DNA of 30,383 nt from UBA11373 sp046714175 (GTDB taxonomy: Bacteria; Actinomycetota; Acidimicrobiia; Spongiisociales; UBA11373), in NCBI GenBank assembly GCA_046714175.1, contig JBKKBI010000022.1, forward strand, positions 1-30,383, written 5' to 3'. The notes beneath the pieces are model-generated. The model worked only from the letters and a program-made list of their open reading frames with translations. It had not been told where the DNA came from and did not search any database. Below are positions 15,322 to 21,963 of this stretch, piece after piece. Each line of letters opens with the position of its first letter. The stretch's first letter is position 1. The translations under genes and the position numbers were made by a program.

Positions 15322-16230
15322 TCAGTCGAACTTGGCTGCGACTCCGCGGCGACCGTTCATCCACGCGGAGGCGGCCATGGGCGATTTTCCTGGAGGCTGG
15401 ACTGTGACCAACTCGACCACACCGTCGGCGGTGCCGAGGAGCACAGCCCCGCCGTGCACGAGCGCGGTGCCCGGGGTGGCCTCGCCGACAGCGGATCGCA
15501 CCGACCACACCTTGATCCGCTCCCCCTGCACGACCCCCCACGCCCCGGGCTTCGGGTTGAACGCTCGCACCGCCCGCAGCACTGCGATCGCGCGGTGGCG
15601 AGCCGGATCGAGGTGCGCCTCGGCGACGGTGACCTTGCCAGCGCCAGTTACCCCCTCCACGGGTTGCGGCACCGCAACGAGCGTGCCCGCCACGATGCCG
15701 GGCAGCGACTCGCGGAGCAACTGCGCGCCGAGATGGGCTAGCCGCATCGTGAGTTCGCCGGCGGTCTCCTCGGCACTGATCGGGGTGGTCGCTCGGGCCA
15801 GCGTCGGTCCGGTGTCGAGCCCTTCGTCGATCTGCATGAGAGTGACTCCGGTGGCGGCGTCGCCCGCCAGGATGGCCCGCACCACCGGGCTGGCTCCTCG
15901 CCAGCGCGGTAGCAGCGAAAAGTGGACGTTGAGGAACCCCGCAGTGGGGACGGCCAGCGCTGCCGGCGGAATCAGTCGTCCGTATGCCGCCACCACCGCG
16001 ACGTCGCAGCCTGCCAGCAGCGCCCCCAGCTCGGCGGAGCGCTCCGGTTGATGGACGATCAGTCCGCGGGTCGCTGCGGCCACCTTCACCGGAGGCGGCT
16101 CCGGGGTGCCTGAACGGCCCCGGGCCCTGTCGGGTCGGGTGATCACTGCGGTGACCGTGGCGGACTCCTCCAGCGCGGCCAGTACCGGCACCGCCTCGGC
16201 GGGGGTCCCCAGAAACACGGCGCGGATCAC
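15322..16230 (-). CDS. fmt: Methionyl-tRNA formyltransferase
   Basis: Formylates the amino group of Met-tRNA-fMet using 10-formyl-tetrahydrofolate, for translation initiation. The 302-residue product has the N-terminal Rossmann catalytic domain (VIRAVFLGTP), PPVK at 46-49, the catalytic block NVHFSLLPRWRG (101-112; Asn101, His103) and GLDTGP with Asp139. A C-terminal OB-fold tRNA-binding domain spans about 205-302. The start is the GTG at 16228-16230 that overlaps the def stop as GTGA; longer frames upstream lie inside def. Deformylase and formyltransferase are therefore coupled. The stop is 24 bp from the converging ppk2 stop. Confidence 0.96.
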   Translation of the reverse strand: MIRAVFLGTPAEAVPVLAALEESATVTAVITRPDRARGRSGTPEPPPVKVAAATRGLIVHQPERSAELGALLAGCDVAVVAAYGRLIPPAALAVPTAGFLNVHFSLLPRWRGASPVVRAILAGDAATGVTLMQIDEGLDTGPTLARATTPISAEETAGELTMRLAHLGAQLLRESLPGIVAGTLVAVPQPVEGVTGAGKVTVAEAHLDPARHRAIAVLRAVRAFNPKPGAWGVVQGERIKVWSVRSAVGEATPGTALVHGGAVLLGTADGVVELVTVQPPGKSPMAASAWMNGRRGVAAKFD

Positions 16231-16727
16231 GCCTCGCCTCGCTCCATCGCCGCAAGCCGGATGTCTCGCAATGCCTGCTTGCGCATCCGTCGGGTGAGCC
16301 GTGACAGCAGGAGCATTCCCTCGAGATGGTCCGACTCGTGCTGCAGAATCCGTCCCAGCAGATCCTCGCCGCCGTAAACCACCCGCGCCCCGTCCCGGTC
16401 GAACCCGCTCACCCGGGCGTAGGCGGGCCGGCTGACGGGCCAGTAGTGGCCGGGCACCGAAAGACAACCCTCCTCGTATTCGAAGTCGCCCGCCGTCTCC
16501 TCGAGCCGCGGATTGATCACGTGCCGGGGACCCTCCCCGGCGTCGAAGACGAATACCCGCAGCGACACCCCGATCTGTGGTGCCGCCAATCCCACCCCTG
16601 GGGCGGCGTACATCGTCTCGACCATGTCGTCGATGAGCCGGCGCAGATCGGAACCGATCTCGGCGACCGAAGCCGCGGCCAAGCGCAAAACCGGATCCGG
16701 GTAGGTGCGGATGGGGAAGATGGCCAC
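16227..16727 (-). CDS. def: Peptide deformylase
   Basis: Removes the formyl group from the N-terminus of nascent proteins. The three metal-site motifs are GVGLAAPQIG (44-53), EGCLSVP (86-92, Cys88 ligand) and QHESDHLEG (129-137; His130 and His134 ligands, Glu131 catalytic). Length (166 aa) is normal. The start is GTG (16725-16727) with no Shine-Dalgarno; TAACCT ends 7 nt upstream, suggesting a leaderless transcript. It is followed by fmt with a 4-nt overlap. Upstream is a 180-bp gap filled by tandem repeats. Confidence 0.96.
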   Translation of the reverse strand: MAIFPIRTYPDPVLRLAAASVAEIGSDLRRLIDDMVETMYAAPGVGLAAPQIGVSLRVFVFDAGEGPRHVINPRLEETAGDFEYEEGCLSVPGHYWPVSRPAYARVSGFDRDGARVVYGGEDLLGRILQHESDHLEGMLLLSRLTRRMRKQALRDIRLAAMERGEA

Positions 16728-16734
16728 AGGCGGG

Positions 16735-16740
16735 AGGTTA
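16735..16740 (-). promoter_or_regulatory. -10 box of leaderless def-fmt transcript
   Basis: TAACCT on the minus strand, 7 nt before the def GTG, the same hexamer as at rpe. Transcription starting 7-8 nt downstream would begin at the start codon. It lies between the start codon and the tandem repeats. Confidence 0.5.
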
Positions 16741-16766
16741 GGTGGGCGGAAGTTGGCGATTGCGAG

Positions 16767-16809
16767 GGGAAGAAGGGCGAGGGAAGAAGGGCGAGGGAAG
16801 AAGGGGCGA
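16767..16809. repeat. 14-bp tandem repeat, purine-rich
   Basis: Three consecutive copies of GGGAAGAAGGGCGA (plus-strand sense) at 16767-16780, 16781-16794 and 16795-16809, the third with one extra G, followed by degenerate GGGGCGAGG units to about 16828. The plus strand is almost entirely purine. It is non-coding as far as I can see. Confidence 0.85.
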
Positions 16810-16872
16810 GGGGCGAGGACGCGTTACACATCTCAGGCGCGTTCTTGCGGGTAGCGGGCAGCGGCCAGCGGC

Positions 16873-16904
16873 GGACAACGGACAACGGACAACGGACAAC
16901 GGAC
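16873..16904. repeat. 7-bp tandem repeat (GGACAAC) x4.5
   Basis: Four perfect copies of GGACAAC from 16873 to 16900, followed by GGAC. It lies just before the priA stop codon and 63 bp from the unrelated 14-bp repeat. The whole gap 16728-16907 otherwise shows no gene. Confidence 0.9.
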
Positions 16905-16907
16905 TCA

Positions 16908-18641
16908 TCACAGTTCCAACGGATCCGCATCCACTCTGACGCGCACTCCTCCTTCGCGCCAGCGGCCCACGACGTCGCGGAGGACGATGCGTGCCGCGGT
17001 CAGATCTCTGGCCTGCACCAGCCAGCGCCACCCATTGCCGGCCGGGGCGGGCCCGTGCACCGTGGCGCGGCCCTGCAGTGCCGACCCCAGTTCTGCGGGG
17101 TCGAGATCTCCGATGGCCTCAATGGCCACGATTTCGCCGCCGGGGGGGAATCCGAGGGCGGCACGGCGCTCCGCATCGGCGCGTATCGCCGGCACCGGGT
17201 CACCATCCACCAACGCCCGCAAGACGGGGTGGTCGGGGTCCACTGTCTGAATCAGCCCGCGCCGCCCCCGACCCGACCCGGCCGCCGCCACGGCCCGTCC
17301 CAAGAGCCTGAGGGCGTCTTCGGCGGCACGGTAGGAGGGGGCGAGAAGAGGGCCGTCGCCGTCGAGGACGATCGTGAGGTCCACCTCTAGTCCGGGGAGG
17401 TCGCGTTCGGTACCCACGACGAATTGGCTGCCCGACCCCACCAGGCCGACCCGTTCCCGCGTCACGATTCTCCCCACCTCGGCCACGATGCGCGACACCG
17501 GCGCCCCCAGCGCCTCGAAGCGGCGGCCACCGCAGGTCGGACAGGCGGTCGTGGCCGCCCCGCACCGCGGGCAGGACTCTCCATCACCGGGTGCCGCCCC
17601 GCACGAAGCACAGCGCCGCAGCGCCCGGCAGCGCACACACCGCTGGGCGGTGGTGCGACGGTGCGTGAACAGGAGGACGCGCCGGGATCCTGCCGCCCGC
17701 AATGCCGCAGCCGTCGCCGGAGCCACCAGACCGGCCCCAGGAGCCTCCTGGCGCCGATCGATCAAATCGACCAGTCCCCAGGAACGGCCGGTCGACTCGA
17801 CGGTCCCGGCGCGATGCAACGCCTCGGCGGTGGGCACGACTTCGGTCATCACGACATCAAAACGCTCGGTCACGGCGCGGCGCAACAGCAGATCGCGGGC
17901 GTGGATCGTCGGGGTCGCCTTGTCCTTCATCCCCCGCCGTCCCTCCCCGACCAGCACCGCCAATCCCGGCGCGGCCATCGGCCAGGCGGCGATCTCGCGG
18001 GTGCCGACCAACAGCGTTCCGGCCGTTGTAGCCAGACGAACCCAGGCTGCTGTCACTTCGGCTCCGCCGCCGGACGAAGACACCGCTTCCACTGCGGTCC
18101 CGAGACGCGCCGACAGCCCTGCCGCCAGAGCATCGGCCTCGGGCACGGTGGCGGCGATCACGACTGCCGACCGCCCGGACGCGACCACCGGCGCCACCGC
18201 CCCGGCGATGACTTCGTGCCAGGGTCCTCGACCCACGACCAGCCGGGCACGGCGATGGGTGCCTCGCACCGCAGCACTGGCGGCGACGGAGCCCCGGGTG
18301 AGGTTGGGAGGCGTTGCCTTGGCCAGCAACGTTGCCACTGGCGCCACGTAGTGCATGGCCGCCCAGCGGAGCACCCCCAGCAGGGGGGCATCGAACACCG
18401 GGATGTCTCCCGACCGGGCGAGGATCTCCCGCAGGCGGGGACGGGTCGGCTCTCCCAGAGCCACCACCCAGCCCCGCACCCGACGCCCCCCGAGCGGCAC
18501 CCGCACCACCGAGCCCACCGCGACGGTCATTCCTTCCGGCACCGCGTACGCGAAGCCGTCATCCACGGCGAACGAGGGGACGTCAGGGACGACGCGGGCG
18601 ACCTGACTCAGCGCGACCGCGCCCCGACCACCAGGTCCCAT
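16908..18641 (-). CDS. priA: PriA-like primosomal protein N', helicase-defective
   Basis: Replication-restart protein of the actinobacterial type. The N-terminal DNA-binding domain begins VARVVPDVPSFAVDDGFAYAV-like, and eight cysteines (about 335-370, four CxxC pairs) form the PriA zinc-binding insertion. The ATPase is degenerate: there is no Walker A (GxxGSGKT) and the DEEH box position reads GEGR (about 232-235) before the RDLLLRRA segment. This loss is typical of actinobacterial PriA, so it probably acts as a DNA-binding loading factor and not a helicase. Length from the ATG at 18639-18641 is 577 aa, shorter than the ~730 of E. coli. That start overlaps coaBC by 34 nt; a CTG at 18609-18611 overlapping the coaBC stop is the alternative. 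metK, usually between coaBC and priA, is absent. Confidence 0.88.
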   Translation of the reverse strand: MGPGGRGAVALSQVARVVPDVPSFAVDDGFAYAVPEGMTVAVGSVVRVPLGGRRVRGWVVALGEPTRPRLREILARSGDIPVFDAPLLGVLRWAAMHYVAPVATLLAKATPPNLTRGSVAASAAVRGTHRRARLVVGRGPWHEVIAGAVAPVVASGRSAVVIAATVPEADALAAGLSARLGTAVEAVSSSGGGAEVTAAWVRLATTAGTLLVGTREIAAWPMAAPGLAVLVGEGRRGMKDKATPTIHARDLLLRRAVTERFDVVMTEVVPTAEALHRAGTVESTGRSWGLVDLIDRRQEAPGAGLVAPATAAALRAAGSRRVLLFTHRRTTAQRCVRCRALRRCASCGAAPGDGESCPRCGAATTACPTCGGRRFEALGAPVSRIVAEVGRIVTRERVGLVGSGSQFVVGTERDLPGLEVDLTIVLDGDGPLLAPSYRAAEDALRLLGRAVAAAGSGRGRRGLIQTVDPDHPVLRALVDGDPVPAIRADAERRAALGFPPGGEIVAIEAIGDLDPAELGSALQGRATVHGPAPAGNGWRWLVQARDLTAARIVLRDVVGRWREGGVRVRVDADPLEL

Positions 18642-19789
18642 AAGCGGTGGGCGACCGCGTCCTTGGATTGGATTGGCCAATCTTCGGTGCGCCCTCCGGG
18701 AAGAAAGACGGTCACCGCGTTGTCATTCGACCCGAACCCGATGCCTGGCGCGGTCACGTCGTTGGCCAGGAGGATGTCGACTCCCTTGGCAGCCAGCTTC
18801 GACGCCCCTCCCCCGGTGCCACCGGTCTCCGCGGCGAAGCCGACTACGAAGGGACGCGGCTGCATCGCCACCACGCCAGCAAGAATGTCCGGTGTCGACT
18901 CGAGCCGAAGCTCGGGGGGACCCTCCGATCGCCGCAACTTGTGCGGAGCCTTGGTGGCAGGACGAAAGTCGGCCACGGCGGCAGCCAGCACCGCGACGTC
19001 ACATCCGGCCGCTGCTTCCCAAACCGCGGTCGCCATGTCGGCTGCCGTCTCCACCGCGACGACGGTGATAGCCGGGTGATCCGGTGCGGGCACGGTCGTG
19101 ACCAGGGTGACTTTGGCCCCGCGGCGGGCGGCCGCCAGCGCGATGGCGTTGCCCATCTTCCCGCTGGAGCGGTTGCCGAGAAACCGGACGGGATCGATGG
19201 GCTCGCGAGTGCCGCCCGCGCTCACTACCACCGACCACCCGGCGAGATCGCCGCCGCGCAGCGCCGTCATCACGGCCTCGAGGATCGCCTCCGGCTCGGC
19301 CATTCGGCCCATGCCCTCGTCACCGCCGGCCAGCGCACCGGGCACCGGGCCCACGAGCTGGACGCCGTCGCCTCCCAGCACGGCAATGTTGCGCCTCGTG
19401 GCGGGGTGCTCCCACATTTCGGAGTGCATTGCCGGCGCCACGACTACGGGGCCGGTGAAGGCGAGGAGGGTGGCCACGAGCAGGTCGTCGCTCTCCCCCG
19501 AGGCCATTCGGGCCAGGGTCGCCGCAGTAGCCGGTGCCACCACCATTGCCTCGGCCCAGGCTGCCAACTCGGTGTGGGGAGAGACCGACGCGGCTCCAAA
19601 GAGATCCGTCTGCGGCGGCGTCCCGGTGATTGCGGCCATCGTCTGCGGTCCGAGAAACTCGAGCGCAGAACGGGTCATGATCACCCGCACCTCGGCACCC
19701 GATTCCACCAGACGGCGGGCGAGAAATGCGGCCTTGAAGGCGGCTACGCCACCGGTGACCCCGAGGATGATTCGCCGCCCGGCGAGCAT
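18608..19789 (-). CDS. coaBC: Phosphopantothenoylcysteine decarboxylase / synthase
   Basis: Bifunctional coenzyme A enzyme (393 aa): CoaB joins 4'-phosphopantothenate to cysteine, CoaC decarboxylates the product. The N-terminal flavoprotein CoaC domain (1-180) has GVTGGVAAFKA and PAMHSEMWEHP, where His replaces the usual Asn of the PAMN motif, as I recall from other actinobacteria. The CoaB domain (about 190-393) begins VSAGGTREPIDPVR and contains NRSSGKMG and AAAVADFRP. The start is ATG at 19787-19789, four bases after the rpoZ stop. A longer open frame upstream runs through rpoZ and is rejected. Confidence 0.95.
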   Translation of the reverse strand: MLAGRRIILGVTGGVAAFKAAFLARRLVESGAEVRVIMTRSALEFLGPQTMAAITGTPPQTDLFGAASVSPHTELAAWAEAMVVAPATAATLARMASGESDDLLVATLLAFTGPVVVAPAMHSEMWEHPATRRNIAVLGGDGVQLVGPVPGALAGGDEGMGRMAEPEAILEAVMTALRGGDLAGWSVVVSAGGTREPIDPVRFLGNRSSGKMGNAIALAAARRGAKVTLVTTVPAPDHPAITVVAVETAADMATAVWEAAAGCDVAVLAAAVADFRPATKAPHKLRRSEGPPELRLESTPDILAGVVAMQPRPFVVGFAAETGGTGGGASKLAAKGVDILLANDVTAPGIGFGSNDNAVTVFLPGGRTEDWPIQSKDAVAHRLWDLVVGARSR

Positions 19790-19793
19790 CTCG

Positions 19794-20024
19794 CTACTCG
19801 CCGGTGTCGACGACGACCTTGTCCGCGGCGATCTCTTCGAAAGCGATCGACAGCGGCTTGCGGGATACCGAGTGCACCTGAGGAGGGACGTAGCCGCCGA
19901 TCCCATCCCCTAGCTGATTGAAGTAGGAGTTGATCTGGCGAGCCCGGCGCGCCGCCAGGACGACGAGAGTGAAGCGCTCGCCGGTTCGCTCCAGCACGGT
20001 CTCGATTGGGGGATCGATCATCAT
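19794..20024 (-). CDS. rpoZ: RNA polymerase omega subunit
   Basis: Small RNA polymerase subunit (76 aa) that helps fold and hold beta'. It has the conserved core FTLVVLAARRARQINSYF with the AxRARQI omega signature, and an actinobacterial C-terminus with SRKPLSIAFEEIAADKV. The start is ATG at 20022-20024 overlapping the gmk stop as ATGA; a second ATG follows immediately. It lies between gmk and coaBC, the conserved order in actinobacteria and many other bacteria. Confidence 0.96.
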   Translation of the reverse strand: MMIDPPIETVLERTGERFTLVVLAARRARQINSYFNQLGDGIGGYVPPQVHSVSRKPLSIAFEEIAADKVVVDTGE

Positions 20025-20611
20025 TCAGGGCCACCGGGGTCGGGAATGACTTCGAGTATACCGGCCACCTGCCGGACAGCCGTCTCCAGATCGTCGTTGA
20101 CCACCTGGTGTTCGAACAGCCCAGGAGCCTCCTCCATCTGTGCTCTCGCCACGCCGAGGCGCCGGGAGATGTCGGCCGCCGAGGTATCGCCCCGGGATCG
20201 CAGCCGGCGCTCCAACTCTTCCATGCTGGGCGGGGCGACGAAGATCATGATCGCATCGGGGTGGACGGCCTTGACGTTCCTCGCCCCCACCATCTCGATG
20301 TCGAGCAGCACGTCCTCGCCGCGTTGCCGGGGTCCCATGACCTCGGACTGCGGCGTTCCGTAGAGATTGCCCCCGTACTCCGCCCATTCGACGAGCTCCC
20401 CGGCGGCCACGGCGCGGAGAAACTCCCCGCGGTCGACAAAACGGTAATCCACCCCTTCGACCTCGCCCGGACGCGCCGACCGCGTCGTCATCGACACCGA
20501 AAAGTGGAAAGGCAGCAGTGCGGCGAGCCCCTCGATGACCGACGACTTGCCCACCCCCGAGGGTCCAGACACGACTATCAGTCGGCCGAGGGGCCGGTCA
20601 GGAGAGGGCAG
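20021..20611 (-). CDS. gmk: Guanylate kinase, probable CUG start
   Basis: Phosphorylates GMP/dGMP to GDP/dGDP. Contains the P-loop SGPSGVGKSS, the GMP-binding stretch SVSMTTRSARPGEVEGVDYR and the lid with RLRSRGDTS. The only common start codon near the front is a GTG at 20570-20572, but this lies inside beta-strand 1 (GRLIVVSGPSG) and would delete it. The frame upstream encodes PDRPLGRLIV, as in normal guanylate kinases. A CTG at 20609-20611 sits 9 nt after a perfect AAGGAGG and gives 196 aa, the standard length. I therefore infer a CUG start. The gene overlaps the end of mihF by 14 nt and rpoZ by 4. Confidence 0.94.
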   Translation of the reverse strand: MPSPDRPLGRLIVVSGPSGVGKSSVIEGLAALLPFHFSVSMTTRSARPGEVEGVDYRFVDRGEFLRAVAAGELVEWAEYGGNLYGTPQSEVMGPRQRGEDVLLDIEMVGARNVKAVHPDAIMIFVAPPSMEELERRLRSRGDTSAADISRRLGVARAQMEEAPGLFEHQVVNDDLETAVRQVAGILEVIPDPGGPE

Positions 20612-20909
20612 CGAGAAGCGCCTCCTTCTGCCTCGGTCCGAGCCCGCGCAGCCGGCGATTGTCGGCGATGCCCACCTGCTCCATGAGCCGGAACGACTTC
20701 ACCTTCCCCAGGCCGGGCAATGCGGTGAGCACCGACTTCACCTTGATCCCCCCGATCCCGTCATCATTGGTACGCGCGAGCACCTGCGCCAGGGTCAGCG
20801 AGCCGGTGCGCAACGCCTCGCGCACATCGGCGCGCACGCGTCGCATCGCCGCGGCCCGGTCGAGGGCACGGGCGCGATCGGCATCGGTCAATTCCGGTGG
20901 TCCAGCCAT
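20598..20909 (-). CDS. mihF: Actinobacterial integration host factor (mIHF/sIHF)
   Basis: Nucleoid-associated, sequence-tolerant DNA-binding protein unique to actinobacteria, unrelated to HU/IHF alpha-beta. The 103-residue product has the family core: a basic helix (DRARALDRAAAMRRVRADV), SLTLAQVL, then IKVKSVLTALPGLGKVK and the helix-two-turn-helix region ending LRGLGPRQKEALL. The ATG at 20907-20909 follows GGGAGG closely. It lies directly before gmk, as in Mycobacterium and Streptomyces. It is the single best phylum marker among the proteins here. Confidence 0.95.
   Translation of the reverse strand: MAGPPELTDADRARALDRAAAMRRVRADVREALRTGSLTLAQVLARTNDDGIGGIKVKSVLTALPGLGKVKSFRLMEQVGIADNRRLRGLGPRQKEALLAALS
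20621..20627 (-). promoter_or_regulatory. Shine-Dalgarno supporting the gmk CUG start
   Basis: The minus strand reads AAGGAGG inside the last codons of mihF, 9 nt before the CTG at 20609-20611. No ATG, GTG or TTG occurs in the gmk frame at a usable distance. Confidence 0.6.
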
Positions 20910-20929
20910 CACACCTCCCGCGACGAACT

Positions 20930-21583
20930 CTATCGGGTGTTCTGGCCGCGGCCGCGACGGGCCGGGGCAGATGTTGGCTCCCCGCCCAGAACGGCGATCG
21001 CCTCGAGTCGGGACACTACGACGACTCCGGCGCCGCGACTCAAGGCCTCTCCAACCCTCCGATCATCGTCGAGGCCATCCACGACCCCAATCAGCTGCGG
21101 TGCGACCTGGGCGAGCACTCCGAGGTCGGAGATGCCGCAGACGACGCCGGAGGCGCCTGCGGCGGCTGCGGCCACCGCCATCCGTGACACCAGCCGGCCC
21201 CGGGTAGATCCGATCAAGGCAGCCGCGGCCGAGTCATCGACCGCGACCGGAAGCGTCTCCACCGCGATCCGGGCTCCGGTTCCCGCAACGGCCTCGACCG
21301 CGGCCGTGATCGCGTCGCCGCCCGCCGGAGCGGCCACGGTCACCCACGCCGCCCCGAACCGGGCCAGGCGCGATGCTGCCGCCGCCACGGCTTGAGGAGG
21401 CCCGGAGAGAGGGAACAGGACAGCAACGGGACCGATCTCGTCGAGCGCTGCCACGACGGCGGGGCCGACCCCCATGATCAAGCCGGCGTCGAGCGCGGCC
21501 CCGGCCCGTCCCGACCAACCCCGCACCTCGCGCACCGCGTCTTCAGCGGTACGGGCGGAGACCCGCACGTAGGCTTCGACCAT
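20930..21583 (-). CDS. PyrF-fold protein lacking catalytic residues
   Basis: The 217-residue product aligns along its length with type 1 orotidine 5'-phosphate decarboxylase: GVGPAVVAAL (38-47) with the EGPAVV segment, LARFGAAWVTV (73-83) with LxxLGVDxVTV, AGASGVVCG (142-150) with the GxDGVVCS strand, and GAGVVVVSR (184-192) with the GAxxIVVGR strand. The catalytic Asp-x-Lys-x-x-Asp should fall at 56-61, but these positions are Leu56, Pro58 and Gly61, in a gap-free alignment anchored by Pro63 and Val66. The N-terminal substrate Asp and Lys are also missing. OMP decarboxylase activity is therefore not expected. It occupies the exact pyrF slot before mihF. The frame is intact and coupled to nusB (TGATG), so it is retained as a pseudoenzyme with unknown role. 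The family assignment is by eye and memory. Confidence 0.75.
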   Translation of the reverse strand: MVEAYVRVSARTAEDAVREVRGWSGRAGAALDAGLIMGVGPAVVAALDEIGPVAVLFPLSGPPQAVAAAASRLARFGAAWVTVAAPAGGDAITAAVEAVAGTGARIAVETLPVAVDDSAAAALIGSTRGRLVSRMAVAAAAAGASGVVCGISDLGVLAQVAPQLIGVVDGLDDDRRVGEALSRGAGVVVVSRLEAIAVLGGEPTSAPARRGRGQNTR

Positions 21584-21963
21584 CAGCCGCCACCAGTCGT
21601 GGTCCGCTCCGAGACGAGACGGGCGAGCACCCCATTGACGAAACCTCCGGAGCGGGCCGTCGAGTAGGTCTTGGCCAGCCGCACCGCCTCGGCGATCACC
21701 ACCGCAATCGGTGTCCCCGGCCGGTTCCGCAGCTCCCACAACGCCAGCCGCAGAATGTTCCTGTCTACCGGCGGCATTCGTTCGACCCGCCAGCCTGTGG
21801 CAGTCGCCCCGAGCACCCCATCGAGTGCCTCGCGCTCGGCCCAGACTCCCGCCGCCATCTCCGCAGCACGACGACCGATCTCGGCGACATCCGGATCCTG
21901 ACGCCTCTGGTCCGCCTCATAGAGGGCGACCAGCGCCTCGTCGCGAGCCTCGGCGGTGCTCAC
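21583..21963 (-). CDS. nusB: Transcription antitermination factor NusB
   Basis: All-helical RNA-binding protein (126 aa) that loads on boxA of rRNA leaders with NusE (S10). It has the family's opening helix (AEARDEALVALYEADQR) and the C-terminal region VDRNILRLALWELRN followed by IAEAVRLAKTYST and GFVNGVLARL, which is diagnostic. The start is GTG at 21961-21963 in a GTGA overlap with the efp stop; the stop overlaps the next gene by one base. The rRNA leader at the left of this window contains a plausible boxA target. Confidence 0.93.
   Translation of the reverse strand: MSTAEARDEALVALYEADQRRQDPDVAEIGRRAAEMAAGVWAEREALDGVLGATATGWRVERMPPVDRNILRLALWELRNRPGTPIAVVIAEAVRLAKTYSTARSGGFVNGVLARLVSERTTTGGG

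Noticed and set aside
16761..16904. CRISPR array
   Set aside because: The repeats are directly adjacent 14-bp and 7-bp units with no spacers, and no cas gene is present.
17424..19079. Plus-strand open frame of about 550 codons opposite priA and coaBC
   Set aside because: Composition is His/Arg/Pro-rich shadow of the third-codon GC bias; the opposite strand encodes two recognised proteins.
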